Origin: Henckelia pumila
Lineage: Eukaryota > Streptophyta > Magnoliopsida > Lamiales > Gesneriaceae
Reading direction: 5' to 3'
Assembly: GCF_033568475.1 (NCBI RefSeq)
Contig: NW_027331831.1
Location: 13,020,001-13,084,000, forward strand
DNA length: 64,000 bases
The notes under the pieces are model-generated. The model was given only the letters and a program-made list of their open reading frames with translations. It had not been told where the DNA came from and searched no databases. Below are positions 1 to 9,535 of this stretch, one piece after another. A program made the translations under genes and the position numbers. The stretch's first letter is position 1; the number at the start of each line of letters is the position of its first letter.

Positions 1-381
1 GAAAGGATTCGCCGTGGTGGTGACCCCTCCGATCATGGAAGCACCCATGAAACAGAAGGCGAACTCGGCGCAATTCTGCAACATCACCATGATGACATCC
101 CCTTTCTTCAACCCGAGCTTAGAAAAGCCGGCGGCGATTCTCCGGCAGATGAGATGAACCTCTGCATAAGTATAACTTTTTCCGGTGTTACCCACTAAAA
201 GACAAGTCCTGTCGGCTTTCTGAGACAGATTCTGGAAACAGAAAGTGTGGAGAGGAATGTGATTGGGAATGGAGATGGGAGGAAGCTTGGAAACGAAAAT
301 ATGCTCCGCTGGATCCGATGCCGATGGTGATGGTTTCTGAACAGAATGAAGCTCTGGATTCTGGGTTTTCACAGACGCCAT
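1..381 (-). CDS. 4CL: 4-coumarate:CoA ligase-like protein, N-terminal part (runs off the window)
   Basis: The reverse strand from the ATG at 379-381 is open for 127 codons to the window edge, so this is the 5' part of exon 1. The reading resembles the 4CL N-terminus: a Ser/Pro-rich leader, then PISIPNHIPLHTFCFQNL, a Y-T-Y-A-E segment, KKGDVIMVLLQNCAEF and GASMIGGVTTTANPF, which in the family opens the adenylate-forming domain. 4CL activates 4-coumarate and related cinnamic acids to CoA thioesters through an acyl-AMP intermediate, in the cytosol, feeding lignin and flavonoid synthesis. The AMP-binding and catalytic motifs lie outside the window, so substrate and activity cannot be judged. Other acyl-activating enzymes share this fold, but the N-terminal wording is closest to true 4CL. 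Upstream AC-type motifs fit a phenylpropanoid gene. Confidence 0.88.
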   Translation of the reverse strand, partial: MASVKTQNPELHSVQKPSPSASDPAEHIFVSKLPPISIPNHIPLHTFCFQNLSQKADRTCLLVGNTGKSYTYAEVHLICRRIAAGFSKLGLKKGDVIMVMLQNCAEFAFCFMGASMIGGVTTTANPF

Positions 382-429
382 GGATGAATAATAATAATAA
401 TAATAATACAGAAGAAAATAGAGGGATCG

Positions 430-570
430 GAATAGGTTGGTGTGACAATATATATATATATATATATATATAGATATAGATATATAAGAATGGAGAGGGT
501 GAGCAGTAGTGTGTATGTGAGTTAGGTGGGAGGAGTGGAGGAGGAAACGACTACCAGGGGAGTAGGTTTG
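430..570 (-). promoter_or_regulatory. Core promoter and leader of the 4CL-like gene with AC elements
   Basis: Read on the minus strand, the 200 bases before the 4CL ATG contain ACCAACC (AC-II type, 435-441), ACCTAAC (AC-III type, 521-527) and ACCTACT (one base from AC-I, 561-567). AC elements are bound by R2R3-MYB regulators of phenylpropanoid genes. A TA-rich run (448-487) between them could supply the TATA box, which would put the ACCAACC copy in the transcribed leader. A further ACCTAAC lies in the other orientation at 670-676. The transcription start is inferred. Confidence 0.5.
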
Positions 571-1413
571 ACCAGTGGAGGCCATTAATAATTTATTAAC
601 ATCAACTCTTTCTTTTTTATTTTTTTATTTAATTTAATTATGAGACCATTTTGTCCCTCACCTACACTCACCTAACTGTCTTTCCTTATTTTTTTTTAAT
701 TATTATTTTATGTAATATATCTATACCGATGTAGCCAAAAAATGCTTGTACCCAACATTTGTTTCTGCAAAATTCGGAGTATCATCAGTTCCTTGTACTT
801 TCTTAATCGAGATCTTCAATGAGTTGTTCCTATGTTACAAAACAAATTCAGATGAGTCGGGAGAGTTTCCGGCGAAGACACTCCAACGCTCAAGTCAATG
901 ATTACTCAAAGAATAATAATCAAGGGCAGAGCGTTATATTGCTAAGAAAAGTGTGTATCTTAATAATGAGGTAACTTGAGCTATTTATAGATATTTGGAG
1001 AGTTTCACGGGCTTAAGACTTTTCTGGGCTTTTATAGAATTCAGAGTCTGTTTAAATTAAATATAAATAATACTTGAATAAGTTTGATTCTCAAAAATAT
1101 TTGAATTGAACCTTCATGATTGGGCCTGGGCCCAGTGAAATTTTTAGATGTAACTCATCATATACACATATATTAAGTAAGAAAATTTTACAAAAACTGC
1201 TTGGTCTCTTGGTACGACCACACCAAATTAATAATAATTTCTATTTATTTTCAAATTTCAAATTATTTGAAAAACTAATGGAGCGGGAGTATATAATAGA
1301 AGCAATGATGCTTTAACTATTTCTTGTGGTTATCATTCTTAACCCAAAAAAAAAATTATTTTTTCTACTATAAATTTATTAGATTTTTTTGTTGAAATTA
1401 AATATAAAAAAAC
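571..1413. other. Intergenic sequence, no gene recognised
   Basis: AT-rich sequence with no credible ORF. The stretch 840-1060 is less AT-rich and looks like decayed transposon or LTR sequence, but I could not assign it. Confidence 0.4.
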
Positions 1414-1500
1414 AATTTCTCGTCACACACATCATGTGTGTGCAAATATGTTAAGTATATATATACTAGCAGTAGGGACACATGCATTGCGTGTGTAACG
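1414..1500 (-). repeat. Hairpin pair and CTAG end, Helitron-like 3' terminus
   Basis: On the minus strand a hairpin (arms ACACACGC and GCATGTGT, 1478-1496, one mismatch) is followed after 8 bases by CTAG (1466-1469) and then T. That is the layout of a Helitron 3' end (hairpin, about 10 bases, CTRR, insertion between A and T). A second perfect hairpin (CACACACA/TGTGTGTG, 1424-1442) lies just left. The 20 bases at 1414-1433 recur at 34397-34416. No 5' end or Rep/helicase gene was found. Confidence 0.4.
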
Positions 1501-1908
1501 AACAAACATCATGTTTTTTTTCTCAAAAGTGGAAGATGTGGGAGGTGAAAAAGTTGAAATGTCATAAAAATCAGCATAATGGATTTTAAGTCAAAATTTT
1601 GGTAGAAATTCTGATGGGAGAAAGTAGTTGAAAGCGAATGTGGGTGTAAAAAGTATTTTTGGGCATTTGAAAAACAGATCAAGACATCAATAAACAGTTT
1701 CTATAAAGTGCTCAGACTTAATTAATAGTAATATATATATATATATATATAGTTTTATTATGATGCTCATCTATCATGCCCAACTCCGTACCCACCATGT
1801 ATAAGTCAACTCATATATTGTACTGATCAACTAACCTATTGTACATAATGGACACAAAATTGGGCATGGTTGGTGGGCAGCATAACAAATATATATATAT
1901 ATACACAC

Positions 1909-2585
1909 GTATGGCTTAACATAATTCAGACCACGTTCATTCATTGGGTTAGTTCCATGGCACCGCTACCGCCTCCTCGCTCGTGTAATTGAAAATGTTT
2001 ATTTAATATATTGAAATACAAATTTGATTTTGATTATAACTTGATATTGAAAAAAAGAAAGATGGGTAATTGATGGATATTTTATATATCCATCATCGTG
2101 TCAAGCCGTGTCGTAATTAGCTAGTAATATATGACGATTGACGAGTTGACTTGGGGTTCATGCATTGGAAAACGTGAAAAAAGAGATTTATTACATCCAA
2201 AATTTTAGAACAAATCCGTTCATACATTGATAGAATGAGACAAATAAGATGTTTACATGCATATATATGTATGTATATAGAAGAATGTATGTGATAATAC
2301 AAATAGGTGGGGTTAATAAATTTAACTTAATTAATGTTTGGTAGGTGTATTAGCGTGATGGAACCAACGAGGTGAGTGCAAGAATGGATAAAGAGACACA
2401 CGAGGAATTGGGAGCTTCTATGCTCCATCGGATGTGCTTCGCCCGGTGGATCTTGGCCTTTCATATTTTTGTGAGCTCCATGCCTCATAAAGGACAGATG
2501 CTACACCGGGTGAAGAACATCCGGTGTAGCTTAGAAGCTGCCCGTGAAATTTGACATATAAGTTGTAACACGAGACACAAACATA
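1909..2585. repeat. Segmental duplicate, copy 1 (partner at 35142-35660)
   Basis: This non-coding segment (starting at ATGGCTTAACATAATTC) recurs at about 35142-35660 with scattered substitutions. Both copies have a (TA)n run on the left. Copy 1 carries a 133-bp MITE (2410-2542) that copy 2 lacks and is followed by a second insertion (2586-3142), also absent from copy 2. Confidence 0.85.
2410..2542. mobile_element. Mutator-like MITE, 133 bp, with 9-bp target duplication
   Basis: The ends are imperfect inverted repeats of about 39 bases: left begins GGGAGCTTCTATGCTCC, and the right end read in reverse begins GGCAGCTTCTAAGCTAC. The flanks are CGAGGAATT (2401-2409) and CGTGAAATT (2543-2551). The paralogous unoccupied site at 35627-35635 reads CGAGAAATT, one mismatch from each flank. 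A 9-bp duplication with long TIRs fits a non-autonomous Mutator-superfamily element. It has no coding capacity. Confidence 0.75.
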
Positions 2586-3142
2586 GGGGTGTTCATCGGT
2601 CGGTTCGGTTCGATTTTCGGTTTTTTATTTCGGTTTTTTCGGTTTAAAAATATATAATTCGATATTCGAACCATTTTAATTCGGTTTGGTTCGGTTTTCT
2701 ACTAAATCGGTTCGGTTATTTCAGTCGGTTTAATTCAATTTTGATATAATTATTTTAATTAATATTATAAATATATTTTAAAATATAATATATTATCTTT
2801 TAAATGATTTCTTTATAAAAATTTTAAATTCAAAGTCTAAATGACTTAAATAAAAAACAATCAACTAAAAATTATTAAAAATGATTCTTTATCCAGTAGA
2901 TATCATCTCATAAAATATATATTATAAATAAATATATAAATAAAATTATTAATTTAATAAAATTTTGGTTTTTTTCGGTCGGTTTGGTTTTGAGATATAT
3001 AATCCAAAATTAAACCAAATAAATTTCGATTTTAACATTTAGATCCGAATTTCAAATTTCGGTTTTCGGTTCGGTTCGATTTTTGGATTTTTCGGTTTGA
3101 ATTTTCGGTTTTTTCGGTTTTATCCAAAGTTTGAACACCCAT
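2586..3142. mobile_element. Short element with GGGTGTTCA inverted ends and CGGTTCGG-type arrays
   Basis: It begins GGGGTGTTCA and ends TGAACACCCAT, so the termini are inverted. Both ends are filled with degenerate CGGTTCGGTTTTCGG-type repeats, and the middle is AT-rich. The flanks ACACAAACATA (2575-2585) and ACACAAATATA (3143-3153) match at 10 of 11 positions, a likely target duplication. The paralog near 35645-35665 lacks the element. The TSD length would suit a Mutator-type MITE or a retroposon; I cannot separate these. Confidence 0.65.
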
Positions 3143-3153
3143 ACACAAATATA

Positions 3154-3856
3154 AATCACAAGAAACATGGCATTAATTTATTATCTACTCTCTATTTCTA
3201 TTTCTATTTATTTATTTATTATTATTATTTTTGAAGTGTATTTATTTATAATTATTATATTACTACTATAAATACGTGAGTTTCAACAATTGTAAATTTT
3301 CTAATTTTTTCGTCTCTATCTTACATAATTATTATTATTTTTTTTATGGATTGTTTTTCACATTTCACATGTTTAGTTAATGCATTGAGTTTTGTTTAAT
3401 AATAATTTATCTTAATACTAATTAATATTCGATCTCTTATTATTAATTAATTAATTCTAATAATAAATTGAATTTTTTTTATAAAAAAATATGCATCGTT
3501 ATTGATTCAATTTTCTTTTTTTTTTTTTAAAGAAAATTTTGTTTAGATTTATTTGGTGTTTTCTTTGTAATAAACTCCAATTTATATATATAATGTACTT
3601 AACTTAATCAAATTTATAATTAGTTAGATTCATAATATAAAATATTATGAGTTGTTTATGAATTATGATCGATCCAATTAGGTTCTTCTAATTATTTAAT
3701 TTATTATAAAAAAACATGGGATATAAATAAACAAAAAAGTATATGCTAATGAAATGTCAAATCTTTATTTGGAAATAGATTGAAAATTGCAATGAATTTT
3801 TTTAATATTCTATAGATTTATTGATTTATTTTTTGTTTTCTTTGTAATAAACTTCA

Positions 3857-3899
<43 letters not shown>

Positions 3900-5068
3900 G
3901 TACTTAACTCAATAAAATTAATTAATTAACTTCATAATATAAACATCATCGTGAGATCAACATTGTTCTATGAATTATGATGCAAGGTTTTTCTGATTAT
4001 TTTAATTTAGTAAAAAAACAAAAGGTGGACTATAAATGGGGAAAAAATATATGCTACTGACATCTCTTTATTTGGAAATGCAAGGAAAATTTTAATAAAA
4101 TTATTAGTAATATAATTGTTGGGATTTAATTGGAGAATAGCGAATAATATACAAGTTGTTATTTAATTTGATAGTAGTAGTAGTTTTATATCAAGTACAT
4201 ATAATAATTTAAATAGTGTTTCGGGATGAATTTAATCAAATTGACTTTGAGATTAGAGCAATGTGAGAAAACCTATTCGGATGTTAGTGACAAGACTGAC
4301 TTGCTTCTTTGTGCTTTTTAATTTACTTTTAAGGTTCAGGTTAGATTAGGATTCTAGATTTTAAATTATCTAATATCTTTATTCCACTTCTTTCAATTAT
4401 CCATAATTATGTGTTTAAATAAAATTTATATGCCTTTTTTTTAAGAGCTTATCACTTTCTAATTGGTTTATTCTATTTGTAGTCATGAATAAAAAATTAT
4501 ATGTTCAAATTATATATTTTAAACAAAATTAAATATCAACTATATCATGTGGCTTGATTTCTGATATATAATTTTTTATTTATTTTTTTTTATTTTTTAT
4601 GGTTTTTATTTTAAAACTACTTAAATAATATATGATAAAAAATTTAATGTGATATACTTTTTTATGTTTAAAATTTTCAACAATTCCACTCCGAAAATTT
4701 TATTGGGTGGATCTATAGATAGCGGGTAGTCTAGATCTCTGGCCAGAAGTAGGATTCTTCTCTTTTTTTCTTTATTTAATACCGAAAAAAAAGGATAAAC
4801 CACCAAAGCGACTTTTCAATCACTTTACTTGTTATCCTACCTGAATCCACTACTAATGACTTGACATATAAGCAAGTGTCCAACGTCCATAAAATAACCG
4901 GTGCAAATTTGTCTCAAAATAACGACATTAAAGCAGAGCTTGACACGTGTCTTTGTATTCTTTCCATACATAGTGCAATGTCACTGATGCTATTTGGACT
5001 TTAGTAAATACGAAAATCAACGGCTCTTTTAATCTTTTTGTCTTTACTGAGAATATTTTTGAATAATA
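3154..5068. other. AT-rich intergenic DNA, no gene seen
   Basis: Very AT-rich with no supported ORF. It contains a (TA)n microsatellite at 3860-3897. The sequences around 3540-3610 and 3830-3905 (ending in a TA run, then AATGTACTTAACT) resemble each other, suggesting an old local duplication of about 300 bp. Confidence 0.5.
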
Positions 5069-5073
5069 TTTGA

Positions 5074-5424
5074 TGTTGGGGTGCAATAATTGTCCCTGTT
5101 GGGTAGAGCGATTGAACCATGACGCTTGGACTACTGTGCAATTTAAAAGATTTGAGTTCCACCATTACCATCAGTTATAGCTTTTGGTAAAATGGCAAAC
5201 GCTCGGTTCTACAATTGATATCAGAGCCAAGGTCATGAGTTCAATTTTCATTGATTGCAAGGAGTGCAATTATTAGAGGGAGATTGTTGAGGTGTAATAA
5301 TTGTCCCTGCTGGGTAGAAAGATTGAACCATGACTCTTGGACTGCTGTGCGATTTAAAAGATTTGATTTGCAACATTACTACCAGCTATATCTTTTATTA
5401 AAGCAACAAGCGTTCGATCCTACA
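5074..5424 (+). mobile_element. Complete TRIM (miniature LTR retrotransposon), 351 bp
   Basis: Two direct repeats of 140 bp (5074-5213 and 5285-5424) both begin TGTTG and end CTACA. Right after the left LTR is TTGATATCAGAGCC (5215-5228), close to the initiator-tRNA-Met primer site TGGTATCAGAGCC. Just before the right LTR is a purine tract AGAGGGAGA (5275-5283). The 71-bp interior encodes nothing. The element is flanked by a perfect 5-bp duplication, TTTGA (5069-5073 and 5425-5429). LTR, PBS, PPT, LTR with no coding region is the definition of a TRIM. The LTRs differ at a fair number of positions, so the insertion is not recent. Confidence 0.92.
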
Positions 5425-5449
5425 TTTGAGTACATTGCCGAATTTTAGA

Positions 5450-6117
5450 CGGAATTTTTTTTTCTTTTCAGACTGGTTTTCTTGTGCAGCAAGACTTTGT
5501 AGAAACTTGTGAGTCTTTATAAAATGATGATGATTAAAGTAAATAACTTTCTTGTACTTCGCTCATTTATTAAAACATTTCATCCGTTCCTGGATTTGGT
5601 TTTCAACATCTTGAAGTTCGGGTTGGTTGAAGTTTGGGTACTGGAAGGAGCCACAATTGCAGTTTTCTTTCCTTTGGTTTTGAGCTGCTCCAATCCAGAA
5701 TCCGTTTTGACCACATTCTTCCTCGTGATCACGATTTCATATCGTATCTTGGAGATTGAAATAGCTAGAATAGGAGCGAGCTGAGTTGGTGAAGTGATCA
5801 CATGCTTGATCAGCTTGGATATTTCTTTTTCTTTGGGTGATGAGTCTTGGGAGGTCTAGTCTGCTTCTTCTAAGCTAGTTCCTTAGCCAAGCCCTACGCT
5901 GGTGATATATTCTTGGCCCAATAAGCTGTATTAGATCTCTCATTCAAAATCTTGTGCACGTAATGAGTTGAAGCAGCACCCATTTGAATGTCAAAATTCT
6001 TCAAAATACAACTGATATGGACCATGAACCCTTGAGATTGAATACTAGGGATGATGATCATAAAAATGAGATTTTTGAACAAAACATCGGACAACTTGAT
6101 CTTGATCCTAGCAGTGA
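5450..6117 (-). pseudogene. Decayed coding remnant, unassigned
   Basis: On the minus strand 5894-6117 reads as protein-like sequence (KIKLSDVLFKNL, then QSQGFMVHISCIL and HYVHKILNERSN). It continues with stops towards 5580. The wording resembles gag-like proteins abundant in some plant genomes, but no domain can be named. There is no intact start or end. It is probably a dead transposon fragment. Confidence 0.3.
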
Positions 6118-6420
6118 TAGCAGCAATTAGAGCTGTTAGATGGGCCAACCCATGGCGGGACGGGCCGGCCCACCAAAAATTCCCTTTTTGGTGGGTCAAG
6201 GGCAGGCTGGCCCACCATCCTGGTGGGCTGAAAATCCTCAACCCAACTCAATCCAAGGTGGGTTGCGGGTTAGGCGGATCGACCCGCGAGTTGGCTCACT
6301 ACAAATAAAGATAAATAAAAATCATTATAATTAATTATAAATTTTATTTCATAAATAAATAAATATTAATATAAAAATATTAATAAAAATATTAATTATT
6401 GATTTCATACATATTCCCAA
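6118..6420 (+). repeat. GGGCC-rich short repeat with an AT-rich tail
   Basis: A GC-rich body with many GGGCC, GGCCC and GGTGGG words (about 6130-6298) is followed by an AT-only tail with AAATA-type repeats. This is the shape of a small retroposon or MITE, but no target duplication was recognised. Confidence 0.35.
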
Positions 6421-6958
6421 GTTGTGCGCGGGCGCTCAATAAGAAAGGGGCGGGAGCACATGTAGTACGTATTTGCTTCAGCAATGGAAAGGCACGCGCA
6501 CCAAAACTGCGCGGGCGCGCATGGGCCTCGAATTTTTGTCTGAAATTAGGGATTGAAACAGCGCGGGCGCGCATATGAGATCGAGCGGGCGCCCATGCAC
6601 TTCGTATTTTAAGATTCCAAGGCCTGAAAATTTTCAAAAATTGGAGAAAATTTGGATTTAAAAAGTCACAAAATTGTACCTTGAAATAATTAATGAAAAA
6701 AAAGTAAATAAAAATGAAAAAAAAATTAAATAATAAAAAACAAAAATTTGGGTTGCCTCCCAAAAAGAGCTTGGTTTAGAGTCGTCAGCCCGACTTTCAC
6801 CAATCTTAGGCGGTTGTCACTTTGGTTGCGGTCTTCCCTTTTTCTTTACCCTCCAAACATACTCCACAAACCACCTTTTAAATTTCGCTTGCTTTTTTCT
6901 TCCTTGGCACTCTCAGCACTTTTTCCTTTGGAAAATCTTCTTCACCGACAGCTTTGTG
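6421..6958 (-). pseudogene. Athila-type element, decayed region beyond the protease
   Basis: This continues the minus-strand Athila-like fragment of array unit 1 past the protease. Short stretches with stops can still be read (around 6750-6958), followed by a spacer rich in GCGCGGGCGCGC words (6425-6600). These words recur within the spacer. It is absent from units 2 and 3 because the tandem junction lies at 6959-6962. Confidence 0.45.
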
Positions 6959-6984
6959 ATGGCAATCCAGCTTCTTGACTCGCT

Positions 6985-7487
6985 CAATCATGCACAATTT
7001 CTCGATGGATAAATTAATTGTCTTCTTGAATATTTTAAAATGACTTTTTCACCTTCCACACCCATCGACAACTCACCTTTCTTCACATCTATCTTGACAT
7101 CAGCAGTAGCCAAGAATGGTCTCCCAAAAATCAATGGAGCACCATGTTTCTCTTCCATGTATAAGATCACAAAATAAGCTGGAAAGATGAATTTATCCAT
7201 CTTGACGAGCAATCTTCAACAATACCGTGTGGATATGTGATGCTTCTATCCGCCAAGTGCAATGTGATCGTTGTCGGTTTCATCTCTCCAAGCTCCAAGA
7301 CCCTGTAAATAGACAATGATATTAAGTTAATGCTGACCCATAAATCACATAAAACATTAGTAATATGAGATCTTCCAATAGAACAAAGAATAGTAAAAAT
7401 ATCTGGCTCCTTCAGCTTCTGTGACATCTTCTTTTGGAGCACGACACTACACTCTTCAGCCAAATTCACAACCTCATTCTCTTGCAA
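6985..7487 (-). pseudogene. Athila-type aspartic protease region, frameshifted (unit 1)
   Basis: Two overlapping reading frames (7167-7487 and 6988-7212) read in order as a Ty3/gypsy Athila-lineage protease region: VLQKKMSQKLKEPDIFTI, DLWVSINLISLSIYRVLELG, LADRSITYPHGIVED, then KMDKFIFPAYFV and GAPLIFGRPFLATADVKIDV. A one-base loss between GIVED and the KMDKF segment splits it. The site normally reading D-L-G-A-S-I-N is changed to D-L-W-V-S-I-N, so the catalytic loop is also damaged. The protease normally cuts the Gag-Pol polyprotein. Upstream on the same strand it is interrupted by a MITE (7502-8109) and then continues as gag. Confidence 0.8.
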
Positions 7488-7501
7488 CCTTCTCTTCTTG
7501 T

Positions 7502-8109
7502 CAAGGTTCTAAAAAGCGTGAAGCGTGACGAAACGTCATGGTCAAGCTTCAAGCTTTAGAAGTTTAAGCGAGTTTAGAACAAGCTTAAGCGTGAAAAAGC
7601 GTTATTTATTTTTTTTATAATTTTAATTCTATTAAATTAATTAATATAATAAATAACATATAAACTTAAAGATTTTAAGAATAAATAAACAAATTTTCAA
7701 GTTATAAAAAATGAAAGTCTCAAAATAACAAATTATCTATAGTAAAATGTTTGCGTTAAATCATATTTCATCTCTTAGTCGCAAAAAAATTGGAAATATA
7801 CGAAACAAATTTAATTTTGATGTTTTTAAATATTTTTTTAAAAAATATATATTATTAAATATTTATCATTTCAAATAAAATTCAAAATTTAAAAATATTG
7901 AATTAAAATTAAAATTTTAATTAAATATTTTTTAAAAAAATTATATTTTTTCACGTTTTTTCGAGCTTTTTCACGCTTTTTTGCGCTTAATGTGGTCAAC
8001 CAAGAGGTTGACCGCTTTTTCCACGCTTTTGTCCAAAGCGAAGCTTTTTGCTCACGCTTCACGCTTAATCGCGCTTAATCGGCGCTTATTCGCGCTTTTT
8101 AGAACACTG
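7502..8109. mobile_element. hAT-like MITE, 608 bp, with 8-bp TSD (unit 1)
   Basis: The ends are CAAGGTTCTAAAAAGCG and, in reverse, CAGTGTTCTAAAAAGCG, with subterminal AAGCG/CGCTT repeats. The flanks are a perfect CTTCTTGT duplication (7494-7501 and 8110-8117). An 8-bp TSD with CA...TG ends points to a non-autonomous hAT element. It sits inside Athila gag-pro coding sequence, which reads through when the insert is ignored, so it arrived after that element. The interior is AT-rich and non-coding. Confidence 0.88.
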
Positions 8110-8987
8110 CTTCTTGTACATCACATCTTTGATAAACTTGGCATAGTTTGGCATTAGTTCCAAGACATCAGCAAAGGGGATGTTGATGTATATCTTCTTG
8201 AAAATCTCCAAAAATTTGGTGAACTGCTCATCCAATGCCTTTTTCTTGAACCTCTGTGGGTATGGAAGCTATGGTTTATACATTAGTTTCGGTTCAGGTT
8301 CACTCTTTTTCTCCTCGACAACTATTTCTTCAACCTCAGAATTTTCAGCTTCCTTCTGGTTTTCACTTTCTTCTTTTCTTCCTTTGGCCTCTATTTTTTT
8401 TCCACTCCTCAAGGTAATAGCATCGCATTGTTACTTCGGATTTACCTCTATATTGCTTTGAAATTGGCCTCTGTTATTATCTTTCAATTCATTTGCCAAC
8501 TGCCCGATCTGAGTTTCCATAGATTTCATCATGGAGCTCATGTTGATCACATGTGTCTCTAAACTATCAAGACTATTTTCAGTTCTTGTCATCCTCTTAC
8601 TCGATTCAGTAACAAATGTGCTCACCACATCTTCCAAAGACAACTTTCCCTCACCCTTGTTTGTATTGAACCCTCGAGGAGGATTCAACACATTTTTATT
8701 ATTGGCATAAGAGAAGTTATCATGATTTCGCAATCTTGGGTGATAAGTATTGGGAACAGGATTACCTCGATAGCCTCCATAACCTCTTTGATTGATGTAC
8801 AGATCTTGTTCAGGATGCTGCAAATCTTCACTAGGCTGTTTGAGAGAATGGGAGTCCAGAAAGCTGTAGGAGTTTATGCAGTTGATCCTATCACTTCTAT
8901 ATCTGTTCAATTGTCTGCCTTAACTACACAATTGGCTGCATATTGAACAAAGTGAGTGTGGCAGATTCAGGATCCTGAACAAAGTGC
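8110..8987 (-). pseudogene. Athila-type gag, C-terminal part, with stops (unit 1)
   Basis: On the minus strand 8431-8910 is open (159 codons) and contains SMMKSMETQIGQLANELKD. After a stop at 8431 the same frame continues with QCDAITLRSGK, a hallmark phrase of Athila Gag, then an acidic stretch, another stop near 8270, and PYPQRFKKKALDEQFTKFLE ... NIPFADVLELMPNYAKF. Gag forms the virus-like particle of the retrotransposon. The upstream end is cut where the gypsy LTR begins (8988). Confidence 0.8.
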
Positions 8988-9149
8988 TGTAGTGACCCGT
9001 ATCCAAAACTAATAATTAATGAGTAATTAATCATGTGATCATGTTTAGACTAAGTAAAACATGATTAAAAAGATTTCAAATGGATTAACGGAGTCCGAAA
9101 ATGGATCCGAAACACTTGAAAATAGTCGGGAAGGTTTCGAGACTTAGGC

Positions 9150-9535
9150 AAGATCGGAGGCTCCGAACCTAGGATCGGATGGTCCGAAGTGGCTGAGTCG
9201 GAAGGCCTGTTGTAGTTCGGATGGGCGGAGTGCGAGCGCTCCGAACTAGGATCGGACGGTCCGATCTCCCTTATATAAGATAAGATAAGATAAGGAAATT
9301 ATTTGATTTGCTGGAAGTTGAGTTCGGATGATCCGAAGTCCAGGATCGGACGGTCCGAACAATGGTCCGGCCAGGTGTTCGAAGGAGTGATGTCATGGAT
9401 GTTGTAATATCGGGATCGGATGATCCGAGGTCCCGATCGGATGGTCCAAAGTTCTTTCAGGTGACACTTGTCATGCATGCAGAGTTCGAACGGTCCGAAG
9501 GCAGGTTCGGACGGTCCGAACCCTCGTCTATAAAA
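9150..9535 (+). promoter_or_regulatory. Palindrome cluster and TATA box in the gypsy LTR (unit 1)
   Basis: About nine or ten imperfect copies of the palindrome TTCGGAYGRTCCGAA lie between 9150 and 9520. The last is just before CTATAAAATGAGG (TATAAAA at 9529-9535). The position fits a U3 region with its core promoter. Clustered dyad motifs upstream of a TATA box suggest protein-binding enhancer repeats or a foldable structure. No binding factor can be named. Confidence 0.6.

Noticed and set aside
5580..6241. Minus-strand ORFs as a host gene
   Set aside because: Protein-like phrases are present but broken by stops, with no exon structure. Kept only as an unassigned remnant.
9150..9520. CRISPR-like array
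   Set aside because: The palindromes are irregularly spaced, variable and inside an LTR of a plant genome.
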